From Candidatus Magasanikiibacteriota bacterium (lineage in GTDB: Bacteria; Patescibacteria; ABY1; Magasanikbacterales; 2-02-FULL-50-9b), in NCBI GenBank assembly GCA_903893485.1, contig CAITMK010000004.1, positions 1 to 64,000 of the forward strand: a DNA stretch of 64,000 bases. The letters are read 5' to 3'. Made by a program: the position numbers and the translations under genes. Shown here one piece after another: positions 42,064 through 50,262 of this stretch (within the stretch, counting starts at the first letter, position 1; every line of letters begins with the position of its first letter). The notes under the pieces are model-generated. The model did no database searches. It was not told the DNA's origin and worked only from the letters and a program-made list of their open reading frames with translations.

Positions 42064-42228
42064 TCAATAGATCGGCCCCATAGGACCATCAAAAATAATA
42101 AGGCCCATAATTGCGTCGCGTAGCGAATGACCTTCTTTTGCCTTTATGCCATAGCCTGCGCGCCAATTATATGGGCTTATTTTTTTATCTTCCTGCAATA
42201 AAATAAAACAAGTATGCGAATAAACTAG
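42064..42228 (-). pseudogene. Gene fragment in the 400-bp gap before the DGR
   Basis: A 54-codon open frame between two TGA codons, lacking an ATG, reads like real protein (it includes KKISPYNWRAGYGIKAKEGH and ends in MGPIY). A separate frame begins MTSLFAYLFYFIAG just upstream, so a frameshift may have split it. Probably a decayed gene end; no family named. The rest of 41981-42382 holds only the RT-side terminator at 42274-42299. Confidence 0.35.
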
Positions 42229-42273
42229 TCATAAAAAATGATACTTTTCTTAGTATACACGTATTATCCATAA

Positions 42274-42299
42274 ACAAAAAACAGGGCTCTCGCCCTGAT
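42274..42299 (-). terminator. Intrinsic terminator downstream of the RT remnant
   Basis: Minus strand stem CAGGGC/GCCCTG with loop GAGA, followed by TTTTTTG. Confidence 0.85.
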
Positions 42300-42382
42300 T
42301 TTTGGTGGCACACCGTAGTGGAGGAAGTCAGGAAAAATTGCGTGAATGAAATGTATACGCACACAGAGGTAAAAATGCTTAA

Positions 42383-42985
42383 TTAATTTTTATCCGAAAG
42401 CAGCCAATCCAAATTCATTAGTTCCCTCTGAACTTTCAAAGTGTTCCCATGTCGCAACAATCCTCGATATGACTGTATTCGACCCTCAACACCCTGAACC
42501 AGTATCCGCCGAAACATTCGCTGTTTTGACGCTCTACGCAATATGCGATGTTTTGGAAAATTAACCCATCCTAAAAAATCAACGCCCAAAACGATTGATT
42601 GAAGATAAATTTTATCTGGGTGAATTACCAGCCCAAGCTCCGACTGCAAAAAATTATCCATCAACCGAAGTTGTCCCTCTAGCCATGCACGGTCATGTGA
42701 CATCACAACGAAATCATCGGCGTATCGAATATAAAACCGCGCCTTCAGTTTATGCTTCACAAACTGATCGAACACATTCATATACACGTTGGTGAATAGC
42801 TGTGATGTTAAGTTACCAAGTGGTAAACCTACACCCGCAGATGTCTCAAAACTTTTTATAATATGTTCCAGCAGATCCATGATCCGTTCATCAGGAATAT
42901 AGCACCTTAAAATCTTAATGAGCCGTGCGTGATCGATGTTTGCGAAAAACTTCCGAATATCACATTTCAAAACCGGGCTGTTTCC
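42383..42985 (-). pseudogene. 5'-truncated DGR-type reverse transcriptase
   Basis: 200 residues of RT remain: motif A region VLKCDIRKFFANIDHARL, then GLPLGNLTSQLFTNVYMN (DGR-type 'LG.LTSQ' signature instead of QG), catalytic YADD in RFYIRYADDFVVMS, and LGVDFLGWV. Motifs 1-2 and the N-terminal ~100 residues are absent. The frame runs upstream into the target gene 3' end (as far as 43105) with no start codon of its own. The sequence becomes suddenly G+C-rich at the junction. It is therefore joined to the target gene by a deletion or an assembly error. A non-DGR RT is less likely because of the target gene next to it. Confidence 0.8.
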
Positions 42986-43607
42986 ATAAAGAGTTGCGAA
43001 CGGCGAGAAACCGATAGTTGCCGTTCCAGCTGTTGCTCCACCAGAACAGGTCCAGCTTCCGCTCGTCACCGTTCCGGTAGAGGTACGGGGCACGGCGGTC
43101 GTCACCGTGACCCCAGATCGAACCCAAGCCCATGATCGCGTACTTGCGCTGTTCGTCGGGATTTTTCACGGCGTAGGCCAGGAGTTCGCGCAACGTCGCA
43201 GGACGGAAGCCATCTTTGTCCATCGCCGAAACGACGTCCTTGGACGACATGTCCTTGCCGAAGTGGTAGAGCTTGACCTGGAGGTTCTGCTCGCCCGTCT
43301 CATGCGCCTGGTTCGGGAAGTTCTTCTCGACGATGTCGTCGTACTTCCAGTCGAACGCGGCGGCCGTGATGGCGTCGATCAGCTTGAGCGCGTAATCGAC
43401 CGAAAGCACTTCGCAGCCGTCGGGAATGGTGATCCCGCGCTCAGCCATGATCTGCTTGGCGATCTCAGTGGCCAGCTTCTTGTCCTTGAGGATGCGCAGG
43501 ATGTCTTCATCGTTGCCGCCCATGTCGAGCACGGCGTTGACGAGCACCTTCACGACCTCGAACATTTTGCCAAAGTTCTTGAGCAATTCACTTACAGGAC
43601 GAGCCAT
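42960..43607 (-). CDS. DGR target (variable) protein with C-type-lectin-like C-terminus
   Basis: 215 residues. The N-terminal ~100 residues are helical (MARPVSELLKNFGKMFEV). The C-terminus has FRPATLRELLAYAVKNPDEQ, GLGSIWG and then RNGDERKLDLFWW...SWNGNYRFLAVRNS, the arrangement seen in CPR DGR target proteins (C-type-lectin fold ending in RF-A-VR). The last ~10 residues come from the RT junction and are probably not native. Composition is clearly G+C-rich compared with the RT remnant. It has its own promoter, a 160-nt leader and a weak GAGAGG SD. Its surface-binding role is inferred from the family. Confidence 0.85.
   Translation of the reverse strand: MARPVSELLKNFGKMFEVVKVLVNAVLDMGGNDEDILRILKDKKLATEIAKQIMAERGITIPDGCEVLSVDYALKLIDAITAAAFDWKYDDIVEKNFPNQAHETGEQNLQVKLYHFGKDMSSKDVVSAMDKDGFRPATLRELLAYAVKNPDEQRKYAIMGLGSIWGHGDDRRAPYLYRNGDERKLDLFWWSNSWNGNYRFLAVRNSLWKQPGFEM
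42990..43130 (-). other. Putative DGR variable region (VR)
   Basis: Covers residues ~160-206 of the target protein. AAC codons occur at N179 and in the SNSWNGN stretch, the codon type that adenine mutagenesis favours. No template repeat (TR) copy of this segment was found in the window, so activity here cannot be shown. Confidence 0.6.
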
Positions 43608-43771
43608 TTTGAGCCTCTCACTTCTGTGTGGCCTACCGCTTATCCCGAGTCACCCGACCCAAGACCTACGGCTTACCAACTGCCAACCGATTTGGCTGCA
43701 GTAATTAAATTTGCTCTGTTGAGAGAAAACCTAGTTATTGCGGCTAAATTAGGTACTGTTATTGACTATCA

Positions 43772-43800
43772 TTTATAGCACGATTTGGTGATTTTGTCAA
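43772..43800 (-). promoter_or_regulatory. Promoter of the DGR target gene
   Basis: Minus strand TTGACA (43795-43800), 17 bp, TATAAA (43772-43777). It gives a leader of about 160 nt. Confidence 0.8.
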
Positions 43801-43840
43801 GGTGATGGCTCAAAATTTGGCTAATTAGTGAGTGAAAATC

Positions 43841-43862
43841 AAAAACCCCACTTTCGTGGGGG
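43841..43862 (-). terminator. Terminator after tRNA-Trp
   Basis: Minus strand CCCCAC/GTGGGG stem with GAAA loop, followed by TTTTTG. It separates the tRNA/DUF1189 run from the DGR promoter. Confidence 0.88.
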
Positions 43863-43869
43863 TCTCGAG

Positions 43870-43940
43870 CACGGGATGAGGGAATCGAACCCCCGCCAAA
43901 GGTTTTGGAGACCTTCGTTCTACCATTAAACTAATCCCGC
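43870..43940 (-). tRNA. tRNA-Trp (CCA)
   Basis: Cloverleaf with acceptor GCGGGAT/ATCCCGT, anticodon loop CTCCAAA (anticodon CCA) and T-loop GGTTCGATTCC. CCA end is not encoded. Confidence 0.95.
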
Positions 43941-43945
43941 ATACT

Positions 43946-44719
43946 TTATTTTCCTGACTTTGCTTGCAACATCGCAACGCGAAGTGTCACACTACTGTAC
44001 ACGATGAGCGCAATTGTTTCAATAAGATCTGCACCACCATATCCACCAACAGACAAAATGGTCCAAAGAAGCAATGGCCCCGTCATTGCTGCCATGTTGA
44101 GCCGAAATGCCTGGGCAAATCGAATCGGTTGTGCCTTTGCCATTTTATGTGCAAACACCACAAGCAAACTCCACAGCATCACTACCACCAAAGACAATGC
44201 CAGCTTCCATGCGCACATAACCACAAATAGTACCACGGTAATACCCGCTGCCAATTTCCCCTGGTATGAGCCCCACACAGCTTTAACACCGCTGCCAGTG
44301 AGTGCAAAATCTTGGTTACCGCCCCACAGCATTTGCTGTGAATTTTGCGGAGTCACCAGCTGAATCGCGGTGCGTGAAACAGAAATACCTTGCGTCACTG
44401 CACCCAACGTGCTCGTACTGGTATCAATTTTTAACGCGAAATCCTTATCTTGAAACGCAAATGGCTGTGCAATTCCCGCAATGGTCAAATCATCGCCTTT
44501 TTTGGTTGCACTAATACCATCGGGAATTTTGTGCACGTAATATCCAACTTGGTTAAGGCCACCAGCAATTGCCGGCGCCATGGTTGCCACCACGATTGCG
44601 ACCGCCAAAATATGCGTCTGAAACCAAAAAGACCATGGAGTCTTGTACTCCGGTCTCAGTAGTAGCGCAAGGGATTCAACGTCACTCGCCCATTTCCACA
44701 GCCGACGAAAGAACTCCAT
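43946..44719 (-). CDS. DUF1189-like membrane protein
   Basis: 257 residues from ATG at 44719, 8 bp after rpmG. There are four to five membrane helices: one near residue 40 (HILAVAIVVATMAPAIAGGL), then an extracytoplasmic beta region (about 65-150), then helices near 165-190, 205-225 and 232-250. This layout, with an N-terminal anchor and a C-terminal helix bundle, fits DUF1189. Function unknown. Followed by tRNA-Trp at 5 bp. Confidence 0.65.
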   Translation of the reverse strand: MEFFRRLWKWASDVESLALLLRPEYKTPWSFWFQTHILAVAIVVATMAPAIAGGLNQVGYYVHKIPDGISATKKGDDLTIAGIAQPFAFQDKDFALKIDTSTSTLGAVTQGISVSRTAIQLVTPQNSQQMLWGGNQDFALTGSGVKAVWGSYQGKLAAGITVVLFVVMCAWKLALSLVVVMLWSLLVVFAHKMAKAQPIRFAQAFRLNMAAMTGPLLLWTILSVGGYGGADLIETIALIVYSSVTLRVAMLQAKSGK

Positions 44720-44727
44720 ACCAAAAA

Positions 44728-44883
44728 TTATTTGGTTTCTTTGTGGAGCGTGTGCTTGAGGCAGTGTTCGCAATGCTTCTTAAGCTCAAGACGGTTCTTG
44801 ATCTTCTTTTTATTTTTATGAGTGTAATGCGTAACTCGCTTGCATTCGGTGCACTCGAGCTTGATGAGATTGTCTTGTGACAT
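44728..44883 (-). CDS. rpmG: 50S ribosomal protein L33
   Basis: 51 residues from ATG at 44883, typical L33 size. It has the zinc-binding form: LECTECKRVTHYTHKNKK near the start and KKHCEHCLKHTLHKE near the end, so two CxxC pairs are kept. It belongs to the large ribosomal subunit. It lies between the tRNA-Thr and the DUF1189-like gene. No SD. Confidence 0.96.
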   Translation of the reverse strand: MSQDNLIKLECTECKRVTHYTHKNKKKIKNRLELKKHCEHCLKHTLHKETK

Positions 44884-44915
44884 ACAATAAATTATTATCC
44901 GAACAATTTTCCGAA

Positions 44916-44988
44916 AGCCAGCAGAGGGATTCGAACCCACGACCTTCGCTTTACAAAAGCGCTGCTCTACCAACTGAGCTATGCTGGC
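44916..44988 (-). tRNA. tRNA-Thr (UGU)
   Basis: Acceptor GCCAGCA/TGCTGGC, D-arm GCTCAGTTGGTAGAGC, anticodon loop TTTGTAA (UGU) and T-loop GGTTCGAATCC are present. Confidence 0.95.
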
Positions 44989-44989
44989 C

Positions 44990-45075
44990 TGGTGGGTGGA
45001 GAAGGATTCGAACCTTCGAAGGCGAAAGCCAACAGATTTACAGTCTGCCGTGTTTGACCGCTTCACTATCCACCC
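44990..45075 (-). tRNA. tRNA-Tyr (GUA)
   Basis: Long variable arm, acceptor GGGTGGA/TCCACCC, anticodon loop CTGTAAA (GUA), T-loop GGTTCGAATCC. The CCA tail is encoded (44990-44992). Confidence 0.95.
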
Positions 45076-45203
45076 GATGAATAGAACGGATATATACTAT
45101 CAATTTCACGCAAATAAATCAAGAGCTGGGGAAAAAACCGCGGATTTTGATTATTTCCCTTATTTTTGAGGTTTTTGGCTTTGCTGCGCGCCAAGGTGAA
45201 AAT

Positions 45204-45234
45204 AAAAAAACTGCAACAGAATTGCAGTTTTTTT
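45204..45234. terminator. Bidirectional terminator after tRNA-Thr (GGU)
   Basis: Stem AAAAACTGCAA / TTGCAGTTTTT with a 5-base loop and a T-run on either strand. Confidence 0.88.
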
Positions 45235-45237
45235 AAC

Positions 45238-45313
45238 TGGAGCCGTTAATCGGGATTGAACCGATGACCTCGTCCTTACCAAGGACGTGCTCTACCAACT
45301 GAGCTACAACGGC
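45238..45313 (-). tRNA. tRNA-Thr (GGU)
   Basis: Acceptor GCCGTTG/TAACGGC, D-arm GCTCAGTTGGTAGAGC, anticodon stem CGTCC/GGACG around TTGGTAA (GGU), T-loop GGTTCAATCCC. CCA is encoded (45238-45240). Confidence 0.95.
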
Positions 45314-45320
45314 GTAGTGA

Positions 45321-45357
45321 GAAAGAAATTTGAGCGCTCGCGCTCGAAATTTCTTTC
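45321..45357. repeat. Palindrome upstream of tRNA-Thr (GGU)
   Basis: 37-bp inverted repeat with arms GAAAGAAATTT-GAGCG and CGCTC-G-AAATTTCTTTC. A second hairpin-rich stretch (45361-45420, with GCGCC/GGCGC) follows. Its A-rich arm and nearby CGGAGCC resemble the arm edges of the structured repeats at 60.4-63.1 kb; it may be a related or decayed element. Confidence 0.55.
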
Positions 45358-45422
45358 GAACGGAGCCGCCAAGCCCGAGCGCCAAAGGCGCGAAGGAGCT
45401 GGAACGGCGAATGACGCTTAAT

Positions 45423-46322
45423 TTAAAGATTCCGAATCCTTTCGACCCACTCCCCTAACTTCTGATTTTCGGGGTTTACTGTCTGAAGATCGGCAAGGGC
45501 TTGCGAAGCAAGACTCTTGTCGCCTGATATTATACTGATTTCTATGAGATGGTCAAGTATCTTTGGATTATGAGGTTCTTTTTCAGCTGCTTTTTGATAT
45601 GCAGACTTTGCTTTTTCAACATTTCCAAGGGTTTCGTAACATTCACCAAGATCAACCCAGCGTTTAGCCAAGGAGTCGTCCAGCGCCGCCGCACGGCCGA
45701 ATGCTGCCGTTGCCTCGGCCCACTTCCCTGACGCCTTCAGAGTGCGCCCTAGGAAGCCCCAGGCGCGTTCGTGACCCGTGTCTAAGGTTTCGACTACATG
45801 ACGCAATGCCTCTTCCGCCTCCTGCCATTTTTCGGCTCGGAAGTACGATTTGCCAAGGCCAAGATATGCGTTTACATTACGCGGATCAAGCGTAATGATT
45901 TCGATATATTTTTTTTCAGCTTCGTCAAAATTTTCTGCGCGACGTGCCTGGTCAGCGGTATCCAAAAGCGCAAGCAAATGCGCGCGACGTTCTCCCCGGC
46001 TTCGCCCGCGCCATTCATTCCATTTTTCTTTCCACTGCATGGTACGGTGTTGGTCTGCAATATGATTTGCTAAATCACGAAACCCTTTTTGCACCGCAAC
46101 CCAGCCGGTATATACCGGACCCATTTTTTGAAGTGTGGTAAGCGTGGTGCGCTGAATATTACGAACCAAACGCGCGGCAACCAATTCCGTTTTCATTTGT
46201 TTTTCTTGCGCGCGAGGAATACTTGAAACATCAAGCGCCACAAGCGCCGCACGATGCCGCGCAATAATAGCACTCAGTACCACGAGCGCCACGATAAGCA
46301 TGATGATCCAAAATACTAACAT
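45423..46322 (-). CDS. Membrane-anchored TPR-repeat protein
   Basis: 299 residues. One membrane helix at about 2-22 (MLVFWIIMLIVALVVLSAII), a charged linker, and TPR repeats from about residue 130: AENFDEAEKKYIEIITLDPR, NAYLGLGKSYFRAEKWQEA, AWGFLGRTLKASGKWAEATA, KRWVDLGECYETLGNVEKA. It probably acts as a cytosolic or surface scaffold for protein contacts; partner unknown. It lies 1 bp after tpiA on the same strand. Confidence 0.85.
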   Translation of the reverse strand: MLVFWIIMLIVALVVLSAIIARHRAALVALDVSSIPRAQEKQMKTELVAARLVRNIQRTTLTTLQKMGPVYTGWVAVQKGFRDLANHIADQHRTMQWKEKWNEWRGRSRGERRAHLLALLDTADQARRAENFDEAEKKYIEIITLDPRNVNAYLGLGKSYFRAEKWQEAEEALRHVVETLDTGHERAWGFLGRTLKASGKWAEATAAFGRAAALDDSLAKRWVDLGECYETLGNVEKAKSAYQKAAEKEPHNPKILDHLIEISIISGDKSLASQALADLQTVNPENQKLGEWVERIRNL

Positions 46323-46323
46323 A

Positions 46324-47046
46324 TTATTTTGCGTTTTTTATGCATGCCGCAAGCGATGCAAATTTGGCAGACGCGCCACCAATTAATACGCCATCAATAT
46401 TTTTTTCTGCGAGTAGCGCCGCGATATTTTCTGGCGATACAGAGCCGCCATAACAAACACGCACTGGCGCATTTGCCAAATCTTTTATGTACGCATGAAT
46501 TTGCGCTGCATCTTCTGGTGCAACGGCGGTGCCCATGCCAATTGCCCAACGTGGTTCGTAAGCAAAAATTAACTCAGAAGGATCTTTAACCGCGCTCAGT
46601 GCGGCGCGGACCTGCGCACCAACCACCACGCGTGTTTTTTTAGCCGCACGCTCTGCCGCGGTTTCACCAACGCACACGATTGGTGTTACTTTTGCGGCGC
46701 GCGCTGCTTTTATTTTTTCTGCAATCAATGCGTCGGTTTCAAAATATTCCGCGCGACGTTCGCTGTGACCTAGAATTACGTGCGTTGCACCAAGGATACG
46801 TAAATCAGTTGGTGATACCGCGCCGGTGTGCGCCCCAACAAGTGTCGCGCCGCAATCTTGCGCGGCAATTTTAATTTTTGTTTTCGCGGCATCGAGCACG
46901 GGCAGCGCAACAAAACTTGGTGCAATAATCAAATCAACGCCGTTCATTTTGCTATCGCGATCGAGCTGCAAAAGCTGCGCAAATAATTTTGCAGATTCTT
47001 TGATGCTTAAATATTGTTTCCAGTTTGCAATGATGAATGGTTTCAT
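46324..47046 (-). CDS. tpiA: Triosephosphate isomerase
   Basis: 240 residues from ATG at 47046, overlapping the M16 stop by 4 bp; the longer TTG reading is unlikely. KPFIIANWKQYL (Asn and Lys of the active site), ATHVILGHSERR (catalytic His), IFAYEPRWAIGMGTA (catalytic Glu) and VCYGGSVSPENIAALLAE with DGVLIGGASAK (phosphate loop) are all present. It interconverts glyceraldehyde-3-phosphate and dihydroxyacetone phosphate in glycolysis. Confidence 0.97.
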   Translation of the reverse strand: MKPFIIANWKQYLSIKESAKLFAQLLQLDRDSKMNGVDLIIAPSFVALPVLDAAKTKIKIAAQDCGATLVGAHTGAVSPTDLRILGATHVILGHSERRAEYFETDALIAEKIKAARAAKVTPIVCVGETAAERAAKKTRVVVGAQVRAALSAVKDPSELIFAYEPRWAIGMGTAVAPEDAAQIHAYIKDLANAPVRVCYGGSVSPENIAALLAEKNIDGVLIGGASAKFASLAACIKNAK

Positions 47047-48341
47047 AGCCAAGGAAGATCTGCGATTTTAAGAAATTCATCCGCGGATTTAAACGGACCG
47101 ATCACGCCCATCTTTGCATGGTTGAATTTGAAAATTTCTTTCGCCGCCGCATGCACATCTTTTGGTGTCAGTTTCATGATGCGCGTAAACTTTTCTTCTG
47201 GCGTTTCCATTTTTTTCATAAGCAATTTTTGCTGACCAAAAAAATCTGCAACGCGCGCTGAATCTTCGAATTGCAACGTCATCTTCCCGGCCAAATGATC
47301 TTTTGCCATCTGCACTTCTGCATCAGTCACACCATGTTCAACCACGTTTTTCAATTCATCGTAAATCACTTGCATCGCTTCTTTGACGCGTGATTTGTCG
47401 AGGCCTGACGTAATGGTAAATGCGCCCGCATCACCATAATTGGTGAGGCCGGTGCGAATTAAATAGCAAAGTCCTTTGCGTTCGCGAACACCGATAAATA
47501 AGCGCGAGCTCATGGTGCCGCCCAAAATTACGTGGAGCAAAAGTAATGCGGCGTTACGTGGATCATCATAATTAAATGCGGGAAATCCAAGCACCGCATG
47601 AATTTGATCGGTTTGTTTGAACATGACTTTAACCGGTGCCTTTTCTGCTTTGCGCGCTGCGTTCCAAGAAAATTCTTTGTACGAACTGCGCGTAGCGCCA
47701 TGTTTTTTTTCTTTGCCAAAATATTTTTTTATTTGGTCGCGCGTTTGTTTGTTGATTTTGCCAGCTAACACCAACACCAAATGTTCTGGTGCGTAAAATT
47801 TATTTTTAAATGCAATTAAATTTTTTAAATTCATTGCTTTAATATTTTCGGTTGGGCCACCAATGCGAAGCCCGAGGGTATTCCCTGCAAAAATATGTTC
47901 CTCGAAAACTTCTTCAACTTTCATGGTTGGATTGTCTTCGTACATATTTAATTCTTCAACAATCACACCACGTTCACGTTCAAATTCGCCGGCGTCAAAC
48001 TTGCTGTTGTAAATCATGTCGGACAATAAATCGAGTGCAAGTTCAGTGTGACGCGCGTCAATTTTAATGTAGTACGCGGTGTGATCTTTGCTGGTGTACG
48101 CATTGTAATCTGCACCAACCGCGTCGAGCTGTTTGGACAAAAATTCAGTGGTTGGGCGCTTTTCAGTGCCTTTGAACATCATGTGTTCAATAAAATGTGA
48201 TCCGCCCCAGAGCGCCTTTGGCTCATAGCGACTGCCAACGCCAAAATACGCAAGTGCAGTGACCGCCGCGGTATCTTTGCTTGGCGCAATTACAACTCGC
48301 GTCCCGTTTGAAAGCGTGAATGATTCGTAAGATTTACTCAT
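47043..48341 (-). CDS. M16-family zinc peptidase (processing-peptidase-like)
   Basis: 432 residues. The inverted zinc motif HFIEH in WGGSHFIEHMMFKGTEKRP and the downstream Glu in GVIVEELNMYEDNP define M16. The second half RERKGLCYLIRTGLTNYGDAG is the substrate-binding R/Y region. It cleaves peptides in the cytosol or is used for precursor processing. Overlaps tpiA (4 bp) and glyS (4 bp) in an operon. Confidence 0.93.
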   Translation of the reverse strand: MSKSYESFTLSNGTRVVIAPSKDTAAVTALAYFGVGSRYEPKALWGGSHFIEHMMFKGTEKRPTTEFLSKQLDAVGADYNAYTSKDHTAYYIKIDARHTELALDLLSDMIYNSKFDAGEFERERGVIVEELNMYEDNPTMKVEEVFEEHIFAGNTLGLRIGGPTENIKAMNLKNLIAFKNKFYAPEHLVLVLAGKINKQTRDQIKKYFGKEKKHGATRSSYKEFSWNAARKAEKAPVKVMFKQTDQIHAVLGFPAFNYDDPRNAALLLLHVILGGTMSSRLFIGVRERKGLCYLIRTGLTNYGDAGAFTITSGLDKSRVKEAMQVIYDELKNVVEHGVTDAEVQMAKDHLAGKMTLQFEDSARVADFFGQQKLLMKKMETPEEKFTRIMKLTPKDVHAAAKEIFKFNHAKMGVIGPFKSADEFLKIADLPWL

Positions 48342-49702
48342 AGGCGTGAAGAAATATAATGGGCGACATCGGGAATTGCGACGCGTACTTGTTCCATGGT
48401 GTCACGGTCGCGAATCGTTACCGCACCATCGGTGATGGTGTCAAAATCGTACGTCACGCAAAACGGCGTGCCAATCTCATCTTGGCGACGATAGCGTTTG
48501 CCGATGGATTGTGTTTCATCATAATCAACCGCCAAATCTGCTTCACGAAGTTGTTGCGCGAGCATGCGTGCGGGCACCGACAACTCTTCTTTTTTAGAAA
48601 GTGGGAGCACTGCAACTTTCACTGGCGCCATCCAATATGGAAAACGCATTACAATGCGAAGTTCGTTGTCCGCAATATCTTCGTGGTAAGCTTCGAGCAT
48701 TGCAACGAGCAATGTGCGATCAACACCAAACGACGGTTCGATTACGTGCGGTACAATTTTTTCTTTTTGGTCATCAGGATTGGTGAATTTTAAATCCTGG
48801 CCACTGTGTTGTTCGTGTTTGCTCAAATCGTAATCCGTGCGATACGCCAAACCGTATAATTCTTTTTGACCAAACGGATAATCGTATTCAACATCAACCG
48901 TGCGCTTGGAATAAAACGCACGATCTTCTTCTGAAATATCAACAAAATGCAAACGCTCTGGTGCCACACCAATTTTGGTGAGCCACTTTTTCATTGCATC
49001 AAGCCAATGTTCAAACTGCTCTGCACTTTCTTCTTCGCGAATAAAATATTCGATTTCCATTTGTTCAAATTCGCGCTGGCGAAAAATAAAATTGCCCGGC
49101 GTAATTTCGTTGCGAAACGCTTTCCCGATTTGTGCAATACCAAATGGCAAACGGCGACGTGTGGTTTCCAAGACATTTTTAAAATCAACAAACATTGCCT
49201 GCGCGGTTTCCGGGCGCATGTACACCACTGATGTCTCATCTTGCACGGGGCCCAGATGTGTTTGCAGCATCATGTTGAATTGACGTGGCACACCAAAATC
49301 TTTTTTGCCACAGACCGGACATTTTGCGCCAGAAATATTCCATCCGCCTTCGGCGCCGGCATCCATTACTGCGCCTTCTAAATTATCGACGCGAAGTCGT
49401 GCGTGACACGCTTTACATTCCACCATTGGATCAGAAAAAGTTGCCACATGCCCCGTTGCAACCCATACTTTTGGATTCATGAGCAGCGCGGCGTCGATAC
49501 CCACCATGTCGCCACGGCGTTGCACAAACATTTTCCACCACATTTGCTTAATGTTGTTTTTTAATTCAACGCCAAGTGGACCGTAGTCCCAAGAATTTGC
49601 GAGGCCGCCGTAAATTTCACTGCCTGGATAAATAAATCCGCGTCGCTTACAGAGCGATACTAATTTCTCCATGAGTTCTGGGCCTCGCAAATTTTCTGCC
49701 AT
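48338..49702 (-). CDS. glyS: Glycyl-tRNA synthetase (alpha-2 dimeric type)
   Basis: 454 residues, class II. GFIYPGSEIYGGLANSWDYGPLG is the N-terminal GlyRS signature; RPETAQAMFVDFKN (motif 1/2 region), FRNEITPGNFIFRQREFEQME (motif 2) and EPSFGVDRTLLVAMLEAY (motif 3) follow; CKACHAR and CPVCGKKDFG form a zinc knuckle. C-terminal anticodon domain ends at residue 454. It charges tRNA-Gly. Overlaps the M16 gene by 4 bp. Confidence 0.97.
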   Translation of the reverse strand: MAENLRGPELMEKLVSLCKRRGFIYPGSEIYGGLANSWDYGPLGVELKNNIKQMWWKMFVQRRGDMVGIDAALLMNPKVWVATGHVATFSDPMVECKACHARLRVDNLEGAVMDAGAEGGWNISGAKCPVCGKKDFGVPRQFNMMLQTHLGPVQDETSVVYMRPETAQAMFVDFKNVLETTRRRLPFGIAQIGKAFRNEITPGNFIFRQREFEQMEIEYFIREEESAEQFEHWLDAMKKWLTKIGVAPERLHFVDISEEDRAFYSKRTVDVEYDYPFGQKELYGLAYRTDYDLSKHEQHSGQDLKFTNPDDQKEKIVPHVIEPSFGVDRTLLVAMLEAYHEDIADNELRIVMRFPYWMAPVKVAVLPLSKKEELSVPARMLAQQLREADLAVDYDETQSIGKRYRRQDEIGTPFCVTYDFDTITDGAVTIRDRDTMEQVRVAIPDVAHYISSRL

Positions 49703-49712
49703 ACATCCAAAA

Positions 49713-50261
49713 TTAGATAGTCATGATTTCTTTTGATTTGTCTTCGGCGATTGATTTTAATTTTTCATTAAATTCCTTAACTGCAGCGTCGAGTTGATCG
49801 CAAAACATGTAGCGATTATCTTCGGGAAGTTCGCCCGATTCTTCTGCGGCAATAATTGAAGTACGAATTTCATCGCGAACTTTGCGAACACGAATGCGCG
49901 CTTCTTCTTCTTTTTGACCAACAATTTTCACCAGCGCTTTGCGATTATCTTCGGTCATTGGTGGCATGTTAATACGAATTGCCTTGCCATCGTTCACTGG
50001 ATTGATACCTAAGTTTGCATTACGAATTCCCTCTTCGATTGCTTTCATGAGTGATTTGTCCCATGGTTCAATTGCCAATGATTTTGCGTCGGTAACACTA
50101 ATTGAAGCAACGCCTTTGATTGCCATTGGCGCGCCGTATGCGTCGATGATGATATTTTCAACCAAAGCTGGTGATGCGCGGCCCGTGCGAAGTTGTGATA
50201 ATTCTGCGTTCAAAAATTCAACAACGTCTTGAAGTCCTTCCTTTGCGGTTTCGATGTACAT
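49713..50261 (-). CDS. frr: Ribosome recycling factor
   Basis: 182 residues from ATG at 50261, 1 bp after the previous gene's stop. It has the RRF triple-helix pattern: AELSQLRTGRASPALVENI, PWDKSLMKAIEEGIRNANLG, NMPPMTEDNRKALVKIVGQK and a C-terminal helix ending KSKEIMTI. It splits post-termination ribosomes with EF-G. The longer reading to 50312 would overlap the preceding gene. Confidence 0.97.
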   Translation of the reverse strand: MYIETAKEGLQDVVEFLNAELSQLRTGRASPALVENIIIDAYGAPMAIKGVASISVTDAKSLAIEPWDKSLMKAIEEGIRNANLGINPVNDGKAIRINMPPMTEDNRKALVKIVGQKEEEARIRVRKVRDEIRTSIIAAEESGELPEDNRYMFCDQLDAAVKEFNEKLKSIAEDKSKEIMTI

Positions 50262-50262
50262 A

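Noticed and set aside
42383..42985. Group II intron or retron RT
   Set aside because: The LG.LTSQ signature, the absence of a maturase/X domain and the adjacent C-type-lectin-like target fit a DGR better; no intron domain V hairpin was seen.
42383..43105. A full-length 240-residue reverse transcriptase starting at 43105
   Set aside because: The first ~40 codons are the target gene's 3' end read in another frame; RT similarity begins only at about 42973.
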